From Candidatus Tayloriibacteriota bacterium (GTDB lineage Bacteria > Patescibacteriota > Minisyncoccia > Phycocordibacterales > JARIHA01), in assembly GCA_029288475.1 (NCBI GenBank), contig JARIHA010000062.1, positions 1 to 7,474 of the forward strand: a stretch of 7,474 bases of DNA, in the 5' to 3' direction. Below the pieces are notes generated by a model. That model worked only from the letters and a program-made list of their open reading frames with translations. It searched no databases and had not been told where the DNA came from. The translations under genes and the position numbers were made by a program. This document shows positions 1 to 6,195 of this stretch, in pieces (position 1 is the first letter of the stretch; the number at the start of each line of letters is the position of its first letter).

Positions 1-1
1 T

Positions 2-751
2 GGTAGCGCTTGGGGAGCTGATGCTACTGGTGGAGTGACAGGATGGATTAACTTCAACGCAGGAAGCTTTGCTCCTGCTCCAGGAAATGGAGGAGGACCG
101 AATCCAGGAGTTACTATTTGTTCTGAATCTTGTCCTTCAGGTGGAGACACAGTCACCGTTGCAGTAACTGCTAATAATGCTACCTATGCTAGTGCAAGCA
201 GTGCTTTGGTAGTAAATAAAGGCGATTCTTATACCATAGCTTGGAATTCATTTACTACTCCAAACGGAAATGCTGAGACCTGTACAGCAGCAGATGATCT
301 TGCTGTTGCTAGTCCAGGCGTGAACGGTTCTCTTGTCGTAAATTCTTCTTCTTTGGCAGTAAAAACATATAAATACACGATTTCATGTCATGAAACAGCA
401 AATCCAGCAGTCTCAAGCTCTCGAAGTGCATTTGTAACTGTACAAGCAAGTGTTCTCGGAGCTATTAGTTGTAAGGCAGGAGTATCTTCAGCACGGGTAG
501 GAGATACAGTTACCTGGGCTCTTACTTCCGCTCCTACTGGTGGTGTTGGCCCTTATACGTATGTATGGTCTTTTGATCCTCCACCGAGTGATGCTCATGG
601 GGTAAATACTTCTTCTGCTTCAGTTAAATACTCAACAATTGGTGGAAAATCTGCTTCCGTTACGGTAACTGATTCCAACGGTACTTCTCAGGTTCAAAAC
701 TGCCAAGGCCCGCTTACTATTTTGGTCAACCCAAGCTTTATTGAGTTCTAG
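2..751 (+). CDS. C-terminal part of a secreted/surface protein with Ig/PKD-like modules (5' end outside window)
   Basis: The frame is open from position 2, so the gene begins upstream; the GTG at 35 is internal, not a start. The visible 249 residues begin with GSAWGADATGGVTGWINFN, resembling the W...GWI.F repeats I associate with Parcubacteria surface proteins. A Gly/Pro-rich linker (about residues 19-37) follows, then two beta-rich modules. The first (about 38-148) is rich in Ser/Thr/Val. The second (about 150-239) has PKD-like features: VGDTVTW, YTYVWSFD and SASVTVTDSNG. Six cysteines are present (two in ICSESC, one each in ETC, ISCHE, ISCK and QNC), which could form disulfides outside the cell. 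There is no C-terminal membrane helix or LPXTG motif; the protein ends NPSFIEF. It ends 5 nt before pilB, suggesting cotranscription and possibly a pilus-linked or adhesive role (inference). Any signal peptide would lie off-window. The specific function is unknown. Confidence 0.8.
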   Translation, partial: GSAWGADATGGVTGWINFNAGSFAPAPGNGGGPNPGVTICSESCPSGGDTVTVAVTANNATYASASSALVVNKGDSYTIAWNSFTTPNGNAETCTAADDLAVASPGVNGSLVVNSSSLAVKTYKYTISCHETANPAVSSSRSAFVTVQASVLGAISCKAGVSSARVGDTVTWALTSAPTGGVGPYTYVWSFDPPPSDAHGVNTSSASVKYSTIGGKSASVTVTDSNGTSQVQNCQGPLTILVNPSFIEF

Positions 752-756
752 TCTCA

Positions 757-2508
757 ATGTACATTGAAGAAAAACAATTAAAAGAATTTATCTTTGATTC
801 GGGCCTTGTTTCCCGGAAGGATTTTGAGGCTGCGGAAAAAGAAGCAAAGGAAACAAAAAAAACCGTAGATGAGCTCTTGGTTTCGAATGGAAAGATCTCA
901 GAAGATGATTTACGTAGAATGCAGGCCTATGTCCTCGGTATTCCTTTCGTGGATCTAAAGGGTCAGAAAATTGATTTCTCGATCCTTTCGATGATTCCTG
1001 AACCAATCGCACGCAACCACAATATCGTAGCGTTCAAAAAAACAGACGATACTCTTGAAGTGGCGATGACTGATACGGATGATCTAACTGCGATTGATTT
1101 CGTAAAAAAGAAGACGAAACTAAAAATATTGCCGCGTCTTACCGATTCAGAATCTATAAAAAACGTTATTCTTCAATATCAGAAGAGTCTTAAGGCTGAA
1201 TTCGGAGATATCATCCAGAAAGAATCTGCCAGCCTGAAGATGTTTGCTGATCAGACGGGCGATGAAACACCTGAAGGAGATCTAAAAAAGATGGCGGAGG
1301 AACTTCCAGTGGTTCGTATTGTTGATACCTTACTTAAGCATGCAATTTTGCAAAATGTTTCTGATATTCATATTGAACCAATGGAAGACCAGGTTCTTGT
1401 TCGCTATAGAATAGACGGAATTCTTCACGATGCCATGGTTTTACCAAAGAATGCAGGAGGAAGTATCACTGCTCGTATCAAAGTGCTTGCAAATTTGAAA
1501 CTTGACGAGAAGCGTCTGCCGCAGGACGGACGATTCAAGGTGGAGATGAGCAACGAGAAAGTATCTTTTCGAGTTTCTCTTTTGCCGACTTATTACGGAG
1601 AGAAGACAGTTATGCGACTCTTACGTGAGAATGCCGCTGGCTTTACCCTCGAAGGTATCGGTTTCCATGGTAATGGTTTAGAGAAGCTCCACGGGGCATT
1701 AAAGCTTACTACAGGAATGATCCTGACTACTGGTCCAACTGGTTCTGGAAAAACTACCACTCTTTATACCATGTTGGATATTTTAAATACTGCAGATGTA
1801 AATATTTCTACCATCGAAGACCCAGTTGAATACCAAATGACGCGAATCAACCAGACACAGGTTCGCCCTGAGATAGGATTTAGTTTTTCTTCAGGATTGC
1901 GTACGCTAGTGCGACAGGATCCAGACATTATCATGGTAGGGGAAATTCGAGACAATGAAACCGCCTCTCTCGCCGTGAACGCTTCTCTTACTGGACACTT
2001 GGTACTTTCAACTCTCCATACCAATTCTGCTGCTGGAGCTATTCCTCGTCTGCTCGATATGAAAGTTGAGCCATTTCTCGTTGTTTCCACTGTAAATATT
2101 ATTATTGGCCAGCGCCTGATCAGAAAATTGTGCGAGGATAAGGAAAAATATTTTCTTACTCAGCCCGAAATTGATACTTTAGGAAAGACTGTCGATCTTT
2201 CTCGTGTACTCGCTTTTTTGAAGGAAGAGAAGATTGTGGATAATGCCGCAGTATGGGGGAAAATTCCCTTCTATCGGCCAAAGAAATCAAAGGAATCTGA
2301 AGATGGATACAGAGGGCGAGTAGGAATCCACGAAGTGTTGAAAGTTACTAGTACGATAAAGGAATTGATTCTTCAATCAAAGAGTTCGGAAGAGATAGAA
2401 ATTCAGGCAAAAAAAGAAGGTATGATGAGTATGATAGAGGACGGGATCTTTAAGGCTGTTGAGGGGGTAACGACAATTGAAGAAGTGTTACGCGTAGTAT
2501 CAGAATAA
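757..2508 (+). CDS. pilB: Type IV pilus assembly ATPase PilB (GspE/PilB family)
   Basis: Cytoplasmic hexameric ATPase that powers pilus extension by acting on the PilC platform. The 583 residues match the family's usual length. An N-terminal GspE/MshE-N-like domain covers about residues 1-150. The N2 domain follows, with SDIHIEP (202-208), VRYRIDG and KLDEKRLPQDGRF (248-260). The ATPase core has Walker A GPTGSGKTT (326-334), the Asp box IEDPVEY (353-359), a Walker B region DPDIIMVGE with E396, and the His box TGHLVLSTLHTN (412-423). The C-terminal GYRGRVGIHE element (517-526) is present. The usual paired CxxC zinc motif is not: only C459 remains, with K462, K510 and E513 where cysteines are expected. 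The ATG at 757 follows the upstream stop by 5 nt and has no Shine-Dalgarno site. pilC follows 4 nt downstream. GspE is the alternative name, but pairing with pilC alone in a CPR-like genome favours a type IV pilus. Confidence 0.95.
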   Translation: MYIEEKQLKEFIFDSGLVSRKDFEAAEKEAKETKKTVDELLVSNGKISEDDLRRMQAYVLGIPFVDLKGQKIDFSILSMIPEPIARNHNIVAFKKTDDTLEVAMTDTDDLTAIDFVKKKTKLKILPRLTDSESIKNVILQYQKSLKAEFGDIIQKESASLKMFADQTGDETPEGDLKKMAEELPVVRIVDTLLKHAILQNVSDIHIEPMEDQVLVRYRIDGILHDAMVLPKNAGGSITARIKVLANLKLDEKRLPQDGRFKVEMSNEKVSFRVSLLPTYYGEKTVMRLLRENAAGFTLEGIGFHGNGLEKLHGALKLTTGMILTTGPTGSGKTTTLYTMLDILNTADVNISTIEDPVEYQMTRINQTQVRPEIGFSFSSGLRTLVRQDPDIIMVGEIRDNETASLAVNASLTGHLVLSTLHTNSAAGAIPRLLDMKVEPFLVVSTVNIIIGQRLIRKLCEDKEKYFLTQPEIDTLGKTVDLSRVLAFLKEEKIVDNAAVWGKIPFYRPKKSKESEDGYRGRVGIHEVLKVTSTIKELILQSKSSEEIEIQAKKEGMMSMIEDGIFKAVEGVTTIEEVLRVVSE

Positions 2509-2512
2509 AACT

Positions 2513-3739
2513 ATGACCCTATTTAATTTCAAAGCAACAAATTCGTCCGGCGAGGTATATGAAGGCACTCGAGAAGCGCCTGATAAGTTTGCACTCTATA
2601 GAGATTTAAGAAAAGAAGGCAGTGTCGTGCTTGAAACTTCAGATCAGTCAGCAAAGAAGTCTTTTTTCTCGTTTTCTTTTTTAAAAAAAGGTATAGGGGG
2701 CGGCAGTATCAAATTAAACGACAAAATTGTCTTTGCTCGAAATATGAGCTCCATGCTCGAAGCAGGACTGGCCCTTTCAAGAATTCTAAGTGTAATGGAA
2801 AGACAGTCTAAGAATCAGCGTCTCAAGGCTGTATTGGTAGAAATCAATGAGCAAGTGAAAGCCGGCAAAACTCTAAGTGAGGCGCTTAAGGATTTTCCAA
2901 AGATATTTCCTCCCATTTTCATTTCAATGACGAGGGCAGGCGAGGAAAGCGGAAGTCTTGCAGAGTCACTCAAGGTTTTGGCCAGTCAGATGGAAAAGAC
3001 CTATCTTCTTCAGAAGCGTATTCGAGGGGCCCTTATTTATCCTGGGGTTATTCTCTCTCTTATGGTTGTGATTGGCGTACTCATGCTTATTTTCGTAGTG
3101 CCGACTCTTACTGCTACATTTAACGAAGTACACGTCGCTCTTCCTCTTAGTACCAGAATTGTTATCGGTCTCAGTGACTTCTTCAGATTTCATATTATTC
3201 TTGCATTGGTCGTGTTGGCCGCTGTAGGAACTGGATTTACTTTAATGATAAAGACCAAGAGAGGAAAGCGAACCTTTGATTATCTTGTTCTTAGGATTCC
3301 AGTGATAGGGGTACTTGTTAAGGAATCAAATGCCGCTAGAACAGCGAGAACATTGTCCTCTTTGCTTACTTCGGGAGTAGATTTCGTGATAGCCATGGAA
3401 ATTACCATGGACGTAATGCAAAACGTTTACTATAAACAGGTGTTGTCTGAGGCTCGTGAAATAATCCAAAAAGGAGATCCCATTTCCCAAGTTTTTACGA
3501 AATATGAAAAATTGTATCCTGCGTTCGTGGGTGAAATGTTGAGTGTCGGTGAAGAAACTGGTAAGACCGCCCAAATGCTTCTCGGTGTTGCTGTATTTTA
3601 CGAAGATGAGGTAGATCAAAAGACAAAAGATATGTCCACTATCATTGAGCCTGTGCTTATGATCATTATTGGTTTAGCTGTAGGATTCTTTGCGATCTCC
3701 ATTATCAGCCCTACTTATTCTCTGGTTAACAGTGTCTAG
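2513..3739 (+). CDS. pilC: Type IV pilus inner-membrane platform protein PilC (GspF family)
   Basis: Polytopic inner-membrane protein at the base of the pilus machine; it couples PilB ATPase motion to pilin insertion. The 408 residues are the usual length. An N-terminal cytoplasmic segment (1-50, FNFKATNSSGEVYEGTREA) is followed by a Phe/Ser/Lys/Gly linker. Two T2SSF repeats follow, at about 72-195 and 272-398. Each carries the conserved GEE-[S/T]-G element: AGEESG ending at 147, and VGEETG at 345-350. Three hydrophobic helices are visible at about 179-201, 226-247 and 377-400, the expected family topology. The second repeat begins NAARTARTLSSLLTSGV. The ATG start lies 4 nt after the pilB stop with no Shine-Dalgarno site, so translation probably depends on coupling or on SD-independent initiation. 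The last codons contain the -35 element of the downstream tpiA promoter. I judge the gene intact. Confidence 0.95.
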   Translation: MTLFNFKATNSSGEVYEGTREAPDKFALYRDLRKEGSVVLETSDQSAKKSFFSFSFLKKGIGGGSIKLNDKIVFARNMSSMLEAGLALSRILSVMERQSKNQRLKAVLVEINEQVKAGKTLSEALKDFPKIFPPIFISMTRAGEESGSLAESLKVLASQMEKTYLLQKRIRGALIYPGVILSLMVVIGVLMLIFVVPTLTATFNEVHVALPLSTRIVIGLSDFFRFHIILALVVLAAVGTGFTLMIKTKRGKRTFDYLVLRIPVIGVLVKESNAARTARTLSSLLTSGVDFVIAMEITMDVMQNVYYKQVLSEAREIIQKGDPISQVFTKYEKLYPAFVGEMLSVGEETGKTAQMLLGVAVFYEDEVDQKTKDMSTIIEPVLMIIIGLAVGFFAISIISPTYSLVNSV

Positions 3740-3754
3740 GAGGGATGGTATACT
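3726..3754 (+). promoter_or_regulatory. Predicted sigma70-type promoter for tpiA-pgk, inside the pilC 3' end
   Basis: A -35 box TTAACA (3726-3731, one mismatch from TTGACA) is followed after 17 nt by TATACT (3749-3754, one mismatch from TATAAT), preceded by the extended -10 dinucleotide TG (3746-3747). The -35 box overlaps the last pilC codons. Only 6 nt separate the -10 box from the ATG at 3761, so the expected transcription start falls on or beside that ATG and gives a leaderless tpiA mRNA. The match is good on sequence grounds; activity is inferred. Confidence 0.7.
3738..3744 (+). promoter_or_regulatory. Shine-Dalgarno-like AGGAGGG upstream of tpiA
   Basis: This is the only strong anti-16S match placed before a gene start in the window. 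It overlaps the pilC TAG stop. It lies 10 nt before the in-frame TTG at 3755 and 16 nt before the ATG at 3761, so it fits the TTG start better. It would be present only on transcripts reading through from pilC and absent from mRNA started at the local promoter. It also abuts an out-of-frame ATG at 3745, which I do not regard as a real start. Confidence 0.45.
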
Positions 3755-3760
3755 TTGCCC

Positions 3761-4540
3761 ATGGCAAAAAATACAAAAATAAAAAAGATCATTATCGGCA
3801 ATTGGAAGATGAATCCACAGGATTCAATAAAGGCAAAGGAGATATTTACCTCAATCAGAAAGACGGCGCGTACCCTCACCAAGATAAAGACTGTTATTTG
3901 TCCTCCATTTGTTTATATTTCAGAACTAAGAAAACTGGTAAATACAGATAGAATCGCAGTCGGCGCGCAGAATGCGTTTTATGAAAATGAAGGCTCATAC
4001 ACAGGAGAAGTGTCACCGAGCATTTTAAAGAACTGCGGAGTCGCCCATATCATCATCGGCCATTCAGAAAGAAGAGCTAAAGGAGAGACAAATGAGATAG
4101 TAAATAAAAAAGTACTCAAGGTTATCGGTGAAAAGATGACTGTAGTGTTGTGTATTGGCGAAAAAGAGCGAGATCATGCGGGAGAGTATCTTAATTTTTT
4201 AAAGGCTCAGATTAAGGAATCATTGAATGGTATTTCAAAAAAAGAACTGAATAACATCATTATTGCCTACGAACCAGTGTGGGCAATAGGTAAAAGTGAT
4301 AAGGAGGCGCCTCAACCAGCTGATATTTATGAAATGACCATCTATATTAGAAAGGTTCTTTCTGACATGTTTGGTAGCGATGTCGCATCTATGGTTCCAG
4401 TTTTGTATGGAGGTTCAGTAACCAGCAAGATTTCATTGGGAATCCTGAAAGACGGAAAAGTTGATGGATTACTGATTGGACGACAGAGTCTTGATCCTCA
4501 GGATTTTTCTATTACTTTGAAGCAGGCTAACGATCTCTAA
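3761..4540 (+). CDS. tpiA: Triosephosphate isomerase
   Basis: Cytoplasmic glycolytic enzyme interconverting dihydroxyacetone phosphate and glyceraldehyde 3-phosphate. Numbered from the ATG at 3761 (259 aa, normal length), the active-site lysine lies in GNWKM (K16), the electrophilic histidine in GHSERR (H101), and the catalytic base in YEPVW (E171). YGGSV is also kept. Two phosphate-gripping elements differ from the standard enzyme. Loop 6, normally AIGTGKTA, reads AIGKSDKEA (175-183). The normally GG phosphate site near the C-terminus reads GR (G240-R241, in LLIGRQSL). An in-frame TTG at 3755 would add two residues and is better spaced from the AGGAGGG at 3738. I prefer the ATG because the promoter -10 box ends 6 nt before it. 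pgk follows after 5 nt, forming a two-gene glycolytic unit. Confidence 0.95.
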   Translation: MAKNTKIKKIIIGNWKMNPQDSIKAKEIFTSIRKTARTLTKIKTVICPPFVYISELRKLVNTDRIAVGAQNAFYENEGSYTGEVSPSILKNCGVAHIIIGHSERRAKGETNEIVNKKVLKVIGEKMTVVLCIGEKERDHAGEYLNFLKAQIKESLNGISKKELNNIIIAYEPVWAIGKSDKEAPQPADIYEMTIYIRKVLSDMFGSDVASMVPVLYGGSVTSKISLGILKDGKVDGLLIGRQSLDPQDFSITLKQANDL

Positions 4541-4545
4541 TTCTT

Positions 4546-5694
4546 ATGGAAATAAAGTATAAAACAATTGAGGAGGTGGGAAGTTTTGAAGGTAAGCGTA
4601 TACTCCTTCGTCTCGATGTTAATGTACCCGTAAAAGATGGCAGAATTATTGAAGACTTCAGATTGAAGAAATCGTTTACAACAATAAACCTTCTTCGGGA
4701 AAAAAAAGCGAAAATAATCATTATCGGACATTTGGAAAGCAAAGAGACAAAGTCTCTCGAAGTAGTTTATCGATATTTAAAGAATTATTTTGCGGTTACC
4801 TTTGTTCCTTCGCCTTTGGTTGTTGATGACACCGTGAAACATGCCGTTGAAGATCTGGAAGAAGGAGAAATCATTCTTCTAGAAAATTTACGTCAGAATC
4901 CAGGTGAAATGGCTAATTCTGTTGATTTTGCTAAAGAGCTCGCTAGTCTCGCTGATGTATATGTAAACGAAGGATTCTCAGTTTCGCATCGTAATCATGC
5001 CTCTATTGTGGGTGTTCCCATGTATCTTCCTAGTTATTCAGGCATTCTATTTCAAGAAGAAGTCGTGAAACTCTCACAATGTTTCACACCCGCAAAGCCG
5101 TTTACTTTTATTTTGGGTGGTGCAAAGTTTGATACAAAGCTTCCTTTGGTAAAAAAGTTTCTTACTATTGCCGATCATGTTTATATTGGCGGAGCTTTAG
5201 CTAATGATTGTTATAAGCAGAAAGGCCTAAACGTAGGCGTATCCTTGCTCTCGACCACAGCCTTTGATCTAAAGGACATCATTGAAGACTCAAAGACAGT
5301 ATTACCTTCTGACGTGGTAGTAAAAAACGGCGAAGAGATTTCAGTTAAATTGCCTAGTGAAGTTTCTGACCAGGACAAAATTTTAGATGCCGGTCCTAAG
5401 TCTGTTGAAGATTTAAGAAAATTGGTTAATGAGTCAAAATTTGTCCTTTGGAATGGTCCTTTGGGAAATTATGAAAATGGATTCAAACAACCAACTATTG
5501 AATTGGCAAAGATGATCGCAGAAAGTGGTGCCCAGGCTGTGCTTGGGGGAGGAGATACTCTCGCGGTTATTTCCGAACTTCAGATTGAAGATAAATTTTA
5601 TTTTGTTTCGAGTGCAGGAGGAGCAATGCTTGATTTTCTTGCGAACGAAACTCTGCCAGGAATTGAGGCTTTAAATAAAGCGCCAAAAGCGTAA
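4546..5694 (+). CDS. pgk: Phosphoglycerate kinase
   Basis: Cytoplasmic enzyme making ATP and 3-phosphoglycerate from 1,3-bisphosphoglycerate and ADP. At 382 residues it is slightly shorter than the usual 390-400. N-terminal domain substrate residues are visible in LRLDVNVP (R22, D24, N26), at R39, H62, R116 (LLENLR) and R149 (SHR). C-terminal domain nucleotide-site elements are GGAKFDTK (K194, K198), WNGPLG, GGGDT (334-338) and SAGGAMLDF (356 onward). The normally strict HLGRP motif reads HLESK (62-66), so the arginine expected at position 65 is serine. The ATG at 4546 aligns with the family start and lies 5 nt after the tpiA stop with no Shine-Dalgarno site. A GAGGAGGT a little inside the gene simply encodes the Glu-Glu-Val stretch. 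It is probably cotranscribed with tpiA and ends just before a strong terminator. Confidence 0.95.
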   Translation: MEIKYKTIEEVGSFEGKRILLRLDVNVPVKDGRIIEDFRLKKSFTTINLLREKKAKIIIIGHLESKETKSLEVVYRYLKNYFAVTFVPSPLVVDDTVKHAVEDLEEGEIILLENLRQNPGEMANSVDFAKELASLADVYVNEGFSVSHRNHASIVGVPMYLPSYSGILFQEEVVKLSQCFTPAKPFTFILGGAKFDTKLPLVKKFLTIADHVYIGGALANDCYKQKGLNVGVSLLSTTAFDLKDIIEDSKTVLPSDVVVKNGEEISVKLPSEVSDQDKILDAGPKSVEDLRKLVNESKFVLWNGPLGNYENGFKQPTIELAKMIAESGAQAVLGGGDTLAVISELQIEDKFYFVSSAGGAMLDFLANETLPGIEALNKAPKA

Positions 5695-5709
5695 GTATAA
5701 AAGAATACG

Positions 5710-5748
5710 ATCCGCGCTCGCGTTAGGCGAGTGCGGATTTTATTTTTT
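5710..5748 (+). terminator. Intrinsic terminator of the rightward block, overlapping the hit 3' end
   Basis: The arms 5710-5721 and 5727-5738 pair over 12 bp (ATCCGCGCTCGC with GCGAGTGCGGAT, one G-T wobble at 5716/5732) around the 5-nt loop GTTAG. A T-tract follows (TTTTATTTTTT, 5738-5748). It starts 16 nt after the pgk stop. The complement of loop bases 5723-5725 is the stop codon of the opposing hit gene, and the right arm plus T-tract lie within hit coding sequence. On the minus strand the hairpin is followed only by a weak T-rich run (TCGTATTCTTTTAT), so it may act less efficiently for hit. Confidence 0.88.
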
Positions 5749-6148
5749 CTGCTGTTTTTGCGATTTCTTCCTTGAGCGGATTTTTGACTATTCCTTGTAG
5801 TGCGTGGCCATTGTCCGATTTCCATCGGGGAATGAGGTGTACATGGAGATGGTGGACCCCACTTTCTTCTAAGTGATTTATTCCAATGGTGATTGAATCA
5901 CAGTTAAGAGACTTTTCCTGTGCCGCTGCAATTTTTTGAACAGTCTTCATAAGACGACCCAATTCTTCTTCTGAATAATCCAGAATTGATTTCCCGTGTT
6001 CCTTTAGTATAACCATCGCGTGTCCTGGAGCAGATGGCTGAATATCTAAAAAGGAAAGAGTCTCCTTATCTTCATATATCTTGGTAGCGTGAATCGTTCC
6101 TTTTACAATTTTACAGAATAAACAATCCTTTGATGTATTTGTTTCCAT
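5723..6148 (-). CDS. HIT (histidine triad) family nucleotide hydrolase/transferase
   Basis: Small cytoplasmic protein of 141 residues, the normal HIT/HINT size. Family members hydrolyse nucleotide phosphoramidates or dinucleoside polyphosphates; the substrate here is not determined. Visible marks are a CxxC pair in DCLFCKIV (C9, C12), often a zinc site with a histidine later in the chain; YEDKETLSFLDIQPSAPGH, typical of the family; and the triad HLHVHLIPRW with H100, H102 (expected nucleophile) and H104. Before the triad the sequence reads EESGVHH, where many HINT proteins have AGQ-x-V. The usual glutamine is missing and the loop looks about two residues shorter. The start ATG (6148-6146) has no Shine-Dalgarno site, but a TATAAT lies 8 nt upstream, suggesting a leaderless message. 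It converges on pgk, shares its terminator hairpin, and is divergent from recJ. Confidence 0.93.
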   Translation of the reverse strand: METNTSKDCLFCKIVKGTIHATKIYEDKETLSFLDIQPSAPGHAMVILKEHGKSILDYSEEELGRLMKTVQKIAAAQEKSLNCDSITIGINHLEESGVHHLHVHLIPRWKSDNGHALQGIVKNPLKEEIAKTAEKIKSALA

Positions 6149-6156
6149 ATAAATTT

Positions 6157-6187
6157 ATTATAGCTCAAAAATCACTAAGATGGGCAA
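6157..6187 (-). promoter_or_regulatory. Predicted promoter of hit
   Basis: Reading the minus strand, a perfect TATAAT (complement of 6157-6162) ends 8 nt before the hit ATG. A partial -35 match TTGCCC (complement of 6182-6187) lies 19 nt upstream, which is longer than ideal. The predicted transcription start falls at or next to the ATG, so the mRNA would be leaderless; no Shine-Dalgarno site is present. The -10 box is convincing; the -35 box is weak. Confidence 0.6.
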
Positions 6188-6195
6188 AGCTCATG

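Noticed and set aside
35..37. GTG at 35 as the true start of the first gene
   Set aside because: The frame is open back to the window edge and the preceding codons encode GSAWGADATGG, which fits the W...GWI.F repeat that continues after it, so the gene is cut by the window.
1764..2090. 108-codon minus-strand ORF opposite pilB
   Set aside because: It lies wholly across the Walker A to His-box region of pilB, and its protein is low in recognisable structure; a shadow frame.
3326..3619. 97-codon minus-strand ORF opposite pilC
   Set aside because: It overlaps the conserved second T2SSF repeat; no motif, no promoter and no ribosome-binding site.
3745..3951. Small + strand ORF starting at the ATG directly after AGGAGGG
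   Set aside because: It overlaps tpiA in another frame, has no SD spacing at all, and its protein shows no recognisable pattern; tpiA motifs clearly own this region.
4536..4545. TCTAAT as a possible -10 box for pgk
   Set aside because: The most conserved second base is wrong, there is no TGn extension or -35 box, and pgk is 5 nt after tpiA, so cotranscription is simpler.
4568..4576. GAGGAGGT inside pgk as a ribosome-binding site for a later start
   Set aside because: The residues upstream of it align with the normal PGK N-terminus, no suitable in-frame start follows at a good distance, and the bases simply encode Glu-Glu-Val.
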